Positions 15,603-21,892 of a DNA stretch of 29,285 nt are shown here, in pieces. The first letter of the stretch is position 1. Every line of letters starts with the position of its first letter. The notes under the pieces are model-generated. The model saw only the letters and a list, made by a program, of their open reading frames with translations, ran no database searches and was not told the origin of the DNA. The stretch spans positions 1 to 29,285 of the forward strand of contig JAZOMZ010000022.1 of the NCBI GenBank assembly GCA_045654205.1, given 5' to 3'. The position numbers and the translations under genes are program-made. Source of the DNA: Enterocola sp045654205 (GTDB lineage Bacteria > Bacteroidota > Bacteroidia > Bacteroidales > Paludibacteraceae).

Positions 15603-16910
15603 TTACAAAATATCGCCAAAAAGAGTAATAGCACTGGCATCTTTTATCTTAACTCTCACTAAATCACCCACTTTTTGCCCTTGATTTTCAAAAAGCACAA
15701 CCTTATTTTGAGAGGTTCTTCCAGATAATTGTTCACGCGAGCGTTTTGAATATCCTTCTACTAACACTTCAAACTCCTTGCCTATATCTCTTTTATTACT
15801 TTCAAGCGAAAGTTCCATTTGAAGATCTATCATTTCTTGAAGACGACGAAGTTTTACTTCTTCAGGCACATCATCTGGCAAGTTTTTAGATGCAAAAGTG
15901 CCCTTTCTTTCAGAATATTTAAACATAAATGCACTATCATAACCAACCTCGCGCATCAGGCTCAATGTTTCCTGATGATCCTCTTCTGTTTCAGAATGGA
16001 AGCCCGTAAACATATCGGTTGAAATACCACAATCTGGCATGTATTTTCTAATAAGTGCAATGCGTTCTAAATACCATTCACGAGTATATTTTCTATTCAT
16101 TAGCTTCAAAATTCTAGAACTACCAGACTGAACAGGCAGGTGAATATGCTTGCAAAGATTTGGATATTTGCTTATCACAACAATTGTTTCTTCGCTCATA
16201 TCTTTTGGATGAGAAGTAGTAAATCTAATTCTAATACCAGGTACTGCTTGAGCCAAATTTTCCAAAAGTGAAGCAAAGCTCATACCCTCAAAATTATAAG
16301 AGTTTACATTTTGACCTAGAAGGGTAACTTCCTTGTAACCACGATTGTATAAATCTTGAACTTCGTTTAGTATACTATTATATGGACGTGAGCGTTCGCG
16401 ACCGCGAGTATAAGGAACAATACAATATGAGCAGAAATTGTTGCAACCACGCATGATAGAAACAAAACCAGAAATGCGATTGCCGCCAATGCGCTGTGGA
16501 AGCACATCCTTGTATGTTTCCGTAAGCGACAAATCAATATTTATAGATTTTTCTCCTTGCTCTGCTTGCGCAATAAGGTTTGGCAAATCGAGATATGAAT
16601 CAGGACCAGCAACTAGATCTACAGCTGGATGCTCAAGAAGTTCTTTTTGCATACGCTCCGCCATACAACCTATTACACCTACTAACAGGTTTTTCTTTTT
16701 ACGTTTTAGTTGACGGAAGAACTCTAAGCGAGACATTGCCTTTACCTCAGCGTGTTCACGAATAGAACAGGTATTAATAAATATAGCATCTGCTACGTCT
16801 ATTGAGTCGCAAAGTTCGTAATCTGCCATTTTCATTACAGCTGCCACCACTTCGCTATCCGCAAAGTTCATCTGACAACCGTAAGTTTCTATAAATAAGT
16901 TTTTGCTCAT
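15603..16910 (-). CDS. miaB: tRNA-2-methylthio-N6-dimethylallyladenosine synthase MiaB
   Basis: The radical SAM methylthiotransferase adds a methylthio group to i6A37 of tRNAs that read UNN codons. Visible parts are the N-terminal UPF0004 domain starting ETYGCQMNFADSE with its cluster cysteines, the radical SAM motif RGCNNFCSYCIVPYTRGRERSR (CxxxCxxC), and a C-terminal TRAM domain (about 370-435). The frame is open from a GTG at 16916, but the ATG at 16910 (MSKNLFIETYG) is the more likely start and gives 435 residues. A consensus promoter lies 24 bp upstream. The protein is cytoplasmic and full length. Confidence 0.95.
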   Translation of the reverse strand: MSKNLFIETYGCQMNFADSEVVAAVMKMADYELCDSIDVADAIFINTCSIREHAEVKAMSRLEFFRQLKRKKKNLLVGVIGCMAERMQKELLEHPAVDLVAGPDSYLDLPNLIAQAEQGEKSINIDLSLTETYKDVLPQRIGGNRISGFVSIMRGCNNFCSYCIVPYTRGRERSRPYNSILNEVQDLYNRGYKEVTLLGQNVNSYNFEGMSFASLLENLAQAVPGIRIRFTTSHPKDMSEETIVVISKYPNLCKHIHLPVQSGSSRILKLMNRKYTREWYLERIALIRKYMPDCGISTDMFTGFHSETEEDHQETLSLMREVGYDSAFMFKYSERKGTFASKNLPDDVPEEVKLRRLQEMIDLQMELSLESNKRDIGKEFEVLVEGYSKRSREQLSGRTSQNKVVLFENQGQKVGDLVRVKIKDASAITLFGDIL

Positions 16911-16933
16911 AATCACATATATAATATAATCTG

Positions 16934-16964
16934 CAAAGATAGTAAATTTATTTACATCCTCAAA
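16934..16964 (-). promoter_or_regulatory. Consensus promoter of miaB
   Basis: On the minus strand TTTG (16961-16964), a 19-bp spacer and TATCTTTG (16934-16941) match the Bacteroidetes consensus. The predicted start is about 17 nt before the miaB ATG, giving a very short leader. Confidence 0.8.
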
Positions 16965-17061
16965 ATGCTACTTTTTCAAACGATTGATACGATTTTTAGT
17001 TAAAATTTGTTAAATTTCGCATATTTTAGCCGCAAACGATTGCAGGTTTAAAAAATTGATA

Positions 17062-17155
17062 TATCTTTGCAGAGAATTCACGTAGAAATTAAGTTTTTTC
17101 ATAGTTTAAGGTTTAGAAAAAAAGATAAGGGAGATTTCTTCCTTATCTTTTTTCG
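17062..17155 (+). ncRNA. Candidate small RNA of about 80 nt between promoter-like box and terminator
   Basis: TATCTTTG (17062-17069) is a good -7 element, with ATTG at 17039-17042 as a weaker -33 element. About 50 bp further on lies a perfect 13-bp hairpin (17118-17130 with 17141-17153) ending in six T. No ORF of note lies between them. The stretch 16965-17061 shows no gene. Expression is unproven. Confidence 0.4.
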
Positions 17156-17233
17156 CATTAGAAAAGTAAAATCAAACTCTTGCAAAAAGATTACATTGCA
17201 ATAAACCTGCTTTCTATTATTTAATAGATAAAA

Positions 17234-17265
17234 TTTGATTATTAAGAAAAGAAAGGTTATCTTTG
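17234..17265 (+). promoter_or_regulatory. Consensus promoter of the greA-HIT operon
   Basis: TTTG (17234-17237), a 20-bp spacer and TATCTTTG (17258-17265) match the consensus. Predicted start near 17272, giving a leader of about 140 nt before greA. Confidence 0.8.
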
Positions 17266-17286
17266 CAAAACAATCCCCAGAGTATG

Positions 17287-17326
17287 AGAGTCTCGGAATA
17301 CATTCGAGATTCTTTTTATTTTTGTG
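17287..17326 (+). terminator. Terminator-like hairpin in the greA leader
   Basis: Stem 17287-17295 with 17305-17313 (one G-T pair) is followed by T-rich sequence from 17313. It lies about 15 nt after the predicted transcription start and 90 nt before greA, so it may act as an attenuator or release a short leader RNA. Confidence 0.6.
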
Positions 17327-17333
17327 TTTTTTT

Positions 17334-17357
17334 GACCCTTCGACAAGCTCAGGGACC
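17334..17357. repeat. Dispersed palindromic element of the CCCTTCGACAAGCTCAGGG type
   Basis: The element has CCCT...AGGG ends and matches a short palindromic intergenic repeat known from many bacterial genomes. Read in frame on the minus strand it gives the familiar spurious peptide PELVEGSK. It lies in the greA leader between the hairpin and the start codon. Only one copy is in this window. Confidence 0.55.
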
Positions 17358-17412
17358 GCATCAATTAAACGACTAAACATTGAATAAATAAACAACTAAA
17401 AAATATAAAATT

Positions 17413-17883
17413 ATGGCTATTACTTACATGTCAAAAGAGGGGTACGATAAACTCCTTAAAGAAATTGCGCACTTAGAAAGCGTGGAAAGACCACGTATTA
17501 TTAATGCTATCTCAGAAGCAAGAGATAAAGGTGACCTATCTGAAAATGCAGAATATGATTCAGCAAAAGAAGCACAAGGTCTATTAGAAGCAAAAATCTC
17601 TCAACTAAAAGCTACATTACTAAATGTACGTATTATTGACGAGAGCCTTATCTCTACAGATTCTGTTCAAATCCTTAGCAAAGTTACTATCCGTAACACC
17701 AAAACCAACCAACAAATGACCTATACTCTTGTGTCTGAAGCAGAAGCTAACTTAAGAGAAGGCAAAATGTCTATTGGCACTCCTATTGCTAAAGGTCTTA
17801 TTGGCAAAAAGAAAGGTGATGTAGTTCCTGTTACTACTCCTTCTGGTGTTATTGAATTTGAAATCGTTGACTTAGGTATCTAA
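17413..17883 (+). CDS. greA: Transcription elongation factor GreA
   Basis: The protein has the standard 156-residue length. The N-terminal coiled coil (about 1-75) carries the catalytic tip sequence GDLSENAEYDSAKEAQG, with the Asp and Glu that hold Mg2+ in the RNA polymerase secondary channel. The C-terminal FKBP-like domain contains GTPIAKGLIGKKKGDVV. GreA rescues backtracked RNA polymerase by stimulating cleavage of the 3' end of the transcript. The HIT gene starts 4 bp after the stop codon, so the two form an operon. Confidence 0.97.
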   Translation: MAITYMSKEGYDKLLKEIAHLESVERPRIINAISEARDKGDLSENAEYDSAKEAQGLLEAKISQLKATLLNVRIIDESLISTDSVQILSKVTIRNTKTNQQMTYTLVSEAEANLREGKMSIGTPIAKGLIGKKKGDVVPVTTPSGVIEFEIVDLGI

Positions 17884-17887
17884 TATT

Positions 17888-18280
17888 ATGGCAACTATTT
17901 TTAGTAAAATAGCAGCAGGCGAAATTCCAAGCTACAAAGTAGCAGAAAACGATAAATTTTACGCATTCTTGGATATTAATCCACTTGTAAAAGGTCACAC
18001 CCTTGTAATTCCAAAACAAGAAGTTGATTATATCTTCGACCTTAGCGACGAAGACTTAGCAGAAATGCAAGTGTTTGCCAAAAAAGTAGCTGCAGCAATT
18101 AAATCTGCATTTCCATGCATCAAAGTGGGACAAGCAGTAATAGGACTTGAAGTACCTCACGCACACATTCACCTTATTCCTATCCAAAAGGAAAGTGATA
18201 TGCTGTTCTCAAATCCTAAACTCAAACTCACCGCAGAAGAGTTTAAAGAAATAGCAGAGAAGATAAATAATGCACTATAA
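17888..18280 (+). CDS. HIT-family nucleotide hydrolase
   Basis: At 130 residues this has normal length. It begins with the typical IFSKIAAGEIPSYKV block, followed by LDINPLVKGHTLVIPK and the histidine-triad motif HAHIHLIP near residues 98-105, whose central His is the nucleotidylated residue. Members hydrolyse purine nucleoside phosphoramidates or dinucleoside phosphates. It is coupled to greA, an arrangement I recall as common in Bacteroidales. Confidence 0.93.
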   Translation: MATIFSKIAAGEIPSYKVAENDKFYAFLDINPLVKGHTLVIPKQEVDYIFDLSDEDLAEMQVFAKKVAAAIKSAFPCIKVGQAVIGLEVPHAHIHLIPIQKESDMLFSNPKLKLTAEEFKEIAEKINNAL

Positions 18281-18286
18281 CAGAAC

Positions 18287-18318
18287 AATCCCCGAAAGTT
18301 TCATAACCTTCGGGGATT
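18287..18318 (+). terminator. Hairpin after the HIT gene, likely operon end
   Basis: A perfect 10-bp stem (18287-18296 with 18309-18318, AATCCCCGAA/TTCGGGGATT) begins 6 bp past the stop codon. The T-tract on the plus strand is weak, so termination strength is uncertain. The 18319-18413 stretch shows nothing else. Confidence 0.6.
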
Positions 18319-18413
18319 ATTGTATAATAAAATACCTCTTCACACTCTCATATTGTGGTAATGTTGCTTTGTGCCTTAATAGAGTATATTTCTTGTGTTG
18401 ATAATCACAAGTC

Positions 18414-18943
18414 TCAATAGTCCGTTCCAATTCTCACAATTACCTTTTCTATAATTTTTATTTGTCTTTCTTGATGTTCCTCTTGTAATTTGACTATGAA
18501 TCTTGAATATTTATTATTGATTGGATTTGGTCCATTTAACATAAAAAACCAAAATTCTTCTAACTCTTTATTATTTCTACTATTAAGGAAATAGATTATA
18601 TCATCATATCTGTTATAAAATAATTTTTCTATATTTATTGTGAGATACATATAAGCATCTGCTTGCCAATATGAATATTCTCAAATAAATATGCGATGTG
18701 ATTATAAGCATCGTCATAAAGAATTGAGAAAAATGTATCATCATCACTTTCTATATACCCGTAGATTTTAACAAAAGAGTCAAATGTATCTGGAAAATAT
18801 TGGAGGAATGTTAAATAATTATTCTCATTATATGACTGCCGAAGATTTACAATACGATCGCTATCACTAATTATTCTACCCGAAGTACAACCTATATATA
18901 ACATCAGTATTATATAGGAATATATTATTTTTATTCTATTCAT
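18414..18943 (-). pseudogene. Frameshifted immunity-type lipoprotein gene
   Basis: Two overlapping reading frames are present: 18635-18943 (102 codons) and 18414-18650 (78 codons). The first opens with a lipoprotein signal (LYIGC, Cys19) and reads FPDTFDSFVKIYGY and LYDDAYNHIAYLFE. Near 18680 the frame changes. The second frame, read upstream of its own ATG, gives EYSYWQADAYMYLTINIEKL, which joins smoothly to AYLFE. A one-base indel in a gene of about 175 codons therefore explains both parts. The reconstructed protein resembles small Bacteroidetes lipoproteins found beside Rhs genes (from memory). It would be the immunity partner of the lost toxin encoded just upstream. A sequencing error is possible. 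Confidence 0.6.
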
Positions 18944-18944
18944 A

Positions 18945-19157
18945 TTAGCGTATACGATTAGTAATGATTGTTTTTATATTATTCCCAGATTGTGATGATA
19001 TAAATGTTTTTATCTCATCAAGGGCATCATAGGTATTTACTACACGTATAGGCTCGCCGTTTATAAACCTGATTATTTTATTTAATATTTTTCTATATAC
19101 TCTTTCCACTAATTTGTCTAAGTAATTTAATTTTCTTCTTGTTTTGTGTGCAACCAT
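18945..19157 (-). pseudogene. Collapsed Rhs cassette: core fragment fused to a toxin tail
   Basis: A 70-codon frame holds the Rhs core segment RKILNKIIRFINGEPIRVVN TYDAL-like stretch (split here) followed at once by DEIKTFISSQSGNNIKTIIT, which has no Rhs features. In intact copies TYDAL is followed by SRVVEVLHPNEH. The change falls at GATGC (near 19023), so almost the whole core and most of the toxin are deleted and only about 24 toxin-tail codons remain. The frame starts inside the 3' end of the YwqK-like gene (31-bp overlap) and stops one base before the frameshifted lipoprotein gene. Confidence 0.65.
19024..19109 (-). repeat. 86-bp cassette-junction repeat, copy 1
   Basis: By eye 81 of 86 positions match the copy at 24220-24305. 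On the minus strand it starts with the 3' end of an ankyrin-type immunity gene (WKEYIEKY then stop, in a frame not used here) and runs into Rhs core DNA (NGEPIRVVNTYDAL). The ankyrin gene itself is absent at this site, so this is a recombination scar. Confidence 0.8.
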
Positions 19158-19894
19158 TGATATATAAAGTATAAATTACTTCTGTCTGAATCTAGGTCCT
19201 TCTCAATAATATAACCTTGCAATAAAAATGAATCCCATATATATAATCTTAAATTACATACATAACCTTCTGCTGTATATTCATTCAAATTATAATCGTT
19301 GTCAAAAATATAAAAAATGGCATAACCATTCACATATCTAGGAGTTTCTAATTTTATAGAAAGATTTATCGTTTTATTTTTATTGAATAAAGGGAATTGG
19401 GTATTCCCTATTATATTATTGATTGTAAAAAAATAACTTTCAGACTTGTTGATTTCACCATTAGTATAGTGAATTTGTTGATTTACATAATTAATAGAAT
19501 TTGGTGTTATTTCATTATTTAGTGGTTCTTGTATACACTTATCAGGATCGATAATCAGATTCTCTGATAGATGAGATAACTCTCCAGTAGGTAAATATTT
19601 TTCTCCCCAACCTATTCGTAAACTATCTATAAAGTTTAGTTTAATATTAACATTGCCATTTTTGTGATATGATATAAAAGGACCAGATAACTTATCATCT
19701 ATATAATATCTCTCTTCTTCAATAATTCCATTTTCATAGTAATAAATAGCCTTGCCATTTTTCTTATCCGATTTAGTAGATATTTTATAACGTAAATTAC
19801 CGGAATCATAATATTCTGTTTTTATTGACTCATTGCAACAAGACATTAAAATAAATATAGAAAAAATTGATATAATATTTATATTTTTCATCAT
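19127..19894 (-). CDS. YwqK/MORN-type repeat lipoprotein, probable immunity protein
   Basis: The 255 residues start with a lipoprotein signal (ILMSC, Cys19). Antitoxin-YwqK/MORN_2 repeats follow at about 25-115 (YYDSGNLRYKIS, NGKAIYYYENGIIEEERYY, LSGPFISYHKNGNVNIKLNF), then a C-terminal half of unknown type with many Asn and Tyr. The gene starts 20 bp after the stop of the Rhs gene at 19915-21438, so it is the probable immunity partner of that C-terminal domain. The lipid anchor suggests protection at the periplasmic side of a membrane. Confidence 0.7.
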   Translation of the reverse strand: MMKNINIISIFSIFILMSCCNESIKTEYYDSGNLRYKISTKSDKKNGKAIYYYENGIIEEERYYIDDKLSGPFISYHKNGNVNIKLNFIDSLRIGWGEKYLPTGELSHLSENLIIDPDKCIQEPLNNEITPNSINYVNQQIHYTNGEINKSESYFFTINNIIGNTQFPLFNKNKTINLSIKLETPRYVNGYAIFYIFDNDYNLNEYTAEGYVCNLRLYIWDSFLLQGYIIEKDLDSDRSNLYFIYQWLHTKQEEN

Positions 19895-19914
19895 TGAATG
19901 GTTTAACTTAGGTA

Positions 19915-21438
19915 CTATTTACGATTAATTATTAAAGTGGTGTCTAATCTTTCCGGGTCTATTGTAAATTTCCCTATTCGCACGCAGGAATCTTTAAATG
20001 ATTTAGAAAATTCTTTTTTCCCCGCACTATAAATATAACCAGAATTTTTATTAGAAATAACATATCTATACTCTCCATAACTTGATTTATCTAATGTTTT
20101 AGGTGAATTATTATGGACACTATTAATATTATTATTGTCACTTTCCAAACTTAAGGTAAATATATTACTTATTATAGAGCATGCCTTTGCCGAGAAATTA
20201 TACAAAAATTCAAAGATACTTTTATTTTTTCCTCCAAATTGATAAGAGAATACACTTGCATCAATTGATGGTCCCTTATATTTGCTAGTAGCTTTTACTC
20301 CACTGCCAACACCTCCAGTTATAGTTTGACCATATGGCTGGTCATATCTAGGTGCTTGCCTTACTATTGATACCTCATTTAATCCAATATGGTCATTCTC
20401 GGAATCAAATTTATCCCAATTCTTAGCTGCTTCAGAATAAGAATATTCTTTTCTTCCATCAGGGTCAATTAAATTGATAGGATTACTTAGGCAATATATG
20501 TATGGTGAAGCGTGTGGATTTGTGTATGCCAATGGATCTACTCCTAACCAAAGAGCTGTGGCTGGATTATAGTATCTAGCTCCGTAGTAGTAGAGGCCTG
20601 TTTCGGTGTCGAGTTCTTTGCCGTTGAAGCGGTATGGGGTTACGTTGCGGTACTCACGGAACATTTCGCCGTATGGGGTGTAAGCTGAGTATTGGGCAAT
20701 GTCGCCGTTTAGGTCTGTGATGTAGGTACTGCTTCCTAAATGGTCTTGGAAGTAGAAGTATTGTTCTTTTTCTTCCTTGCCTGTAGGTACTAGTTCATTA
20801 TTTTCATAATAATCTTCGCCTATTTTACTTACCAAACGTGTAGCACCAGCATAGTAGTGTTTGGTGTAACCATTATTGTTTTCTACAAAATATGCAGATG
20901 CGTAGGCACTATAACTTTCACCAAAGTCATATAGTGTTTCTACATTTTTCCCATTTACATAACCGCTCTGTGCTGTGCCGTAACGTTTAAGAATACGTTC
21001 TCCTGTGTGGTCGTATGCGTATGAGTGGAATAATCCCTCTTTTGTGTCAATGATCTCTTTTAATCTGTTTTCAGCATCCCAAACCAAATCTCTACCAACT
21101 CCACTTGCATCAAGTATAGAGGTAGGATTACCTGCAGCATCGTAGGTGTAATGCATATCACCTATTTGTACAGGTGCATTGGGTTGAATATCACTATTAT
21201 AGTGATAGGTGTTATTTTTAAATGTTGTAGTGCCCTCAGAGGATATACTTTGATTAAAGACCACAGGAGATGACATTTTGTTATACTCCATAGTCATATT
21301 ATATGAGTTTGGAGTGCCCCCTATAGTACCAAAGTAATAGCCATTGGCACTTATTAAGCGGTTTTGCTCATCGTAAGTATTAACTACAGGTATAAGCTCG
21401 CCATTAATTCCATGGCTGTTACCATTTAATTTCATCAA
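19915..21438 (-). CDS. Truncated Rhs protein with C-terminal toxin-like domain of unknown type
   Basis: The 507 codons start in the middle of an Rhs core. After NGELIPVVNTYDEQNRLISANG the sequence follows the last third of the core in the other copies, including FYFQDHLGSSTYITD, YTPYGEMF, YRFNGKELDTETGLYYYGARYY and a final NLIDPDGRK at about residue 326. The C-terminal 180 residues are unique (GLNEVSIVRQAPRYDQ, TGGVGSGVKATSKYKG, YGEYRYVISNKNSGYIYSAG) and show no catalytic motif I know. There is no signal peptide. The start overlaps the upstream immunity gene by 20 bp. The join at NGELIPVVNTYDE coincides with the junction-repeat position in the other cassettes, which implies a core deletion of roughly 260 codons. 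Confidence 0.72.
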   Translation of the reverse strand: MMKLNGNSHGINGELIPVVNTYDEQNRLISANGYYFGTIGGTPNSYNMTMEYNKMSSPVVFNQSISSEGTTTFKNNTYHYNSDIQPNAPVQIGDMHYTYDAAGNPTSILDASGVGRDLVWDAENRLKEIIDTKEGLFHSYAYDHTGERILKRYGTAQSGYVNGKNVETLYDFGESYSAYASAYFVENNNGYTKHYYAGATRLVSKIGEDYYENNELVPTGKEEKEQYFYFQDHLGSSTYITDLNGDIAQYSAYTPYGEMFREYRNVTPYRFNGKELDTETGLYYYGARYYNPATALWLGVDPLAYTNPHASPYIYCLSNPINLIDPDGRKEYSYSEAAKNWDKFDSENDHIGLNEVSIVRQAPRYDQPYGQTITGGVGSGVKATSKYKGPSIDASVFSYQFGGKNKSIFEFLYNFSAKACSIISNIFTLSLESDNNNINSVHNNSPKTLDKSSYGEYRYVISNKNSGYIYSAGKKEFSKSFKDSCVRIGKFTIDPERLDTTLIINRK

Positions 21439-21892
21439 AGGTATTATGCTTTGTTGTGATAAAATCTAATTCTACGTTTTGTTCCTTGTACCATTCAAAG
21501 ATACTTTTGTTACGATTATAAAAAAACGAATCTATTCTTATTCTTTTTCTTGCATTGTTTTTAAATAATAGAATTATTGCTTCGGGATTATGAGCAATAT
21601 GGAATTGATATTGCATCGTTTTTATTTCAGATATGTAATAAATATTTTTGTTTTTAGTGCATCTAAAAGGATATACCTGAACTATTTTCTCTTTATAAAA
21701 ATATATAACATTAAACCACAATGATAATGATATATATGACCACATGATCAAAAAGAGAATAATATAGAAAATGCTAGTATCATATAAAGATAATAGCTGA
21801 TAAATTCCGTGCATGATGACTATATGATAAATAATCATCATGTAATTCACACGTATATATTTCTCTTTATTCTCCATAAATTCACTTTCCAT
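21419..21892 (-). CDS. Two-TM membrane protein with PH-like tail, probable immunity protein
   Basis: The 157 residues contain two hydrophobic segments (about 17-36 and 40-62). A soluble tail of about 90 residues follows (KEKIVQVYPFR, YYISEIKTMQYQFH, AIILLFKNNARKRIRID), in a pattern like bacterial PH domains of membrane proteins. The gene overlaps the stop of the upstream Rhs gene by 11 bp and the start of the next Rhs frame by 20 bp. Position and size fit a cognate immunity protein, and its inner-membrane location fits a membrane-acting toxin. Confidence 0.62.
   Translation of the reverse strand: MESEFMENKEKYIRVNYMMIIYHIVIMHGIYQLLSLYDTSIFYIILFLIMWSYISLSLWFNVIYFYKEKIVQVYPFRCTKNKNIYYISEIKTMQYQFHIAHNPEAIILLFKNNARKRIRIDSFFYNRNKSIFEWYKEQNVELDFITTKHNTFDEIKW

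Noticed and set aside
17099..17395. A 98-codon open frame on the minus strand upstream of greA
   Set aside because: It runs through two terminator hairpins, a promoter and a palindromic repeat (the PELVEGSK peptide is a known artefact of that repeat). Its composition is not protein-like.
20205..20235. TATCTTTG promoter-like box inside the Rhs toxin codons (minus strand)
   Set aside because: The nearest upstream TTTG is at a 16-bp spacing rather than 19-20, and the bases are explained by the codons for SIFE.
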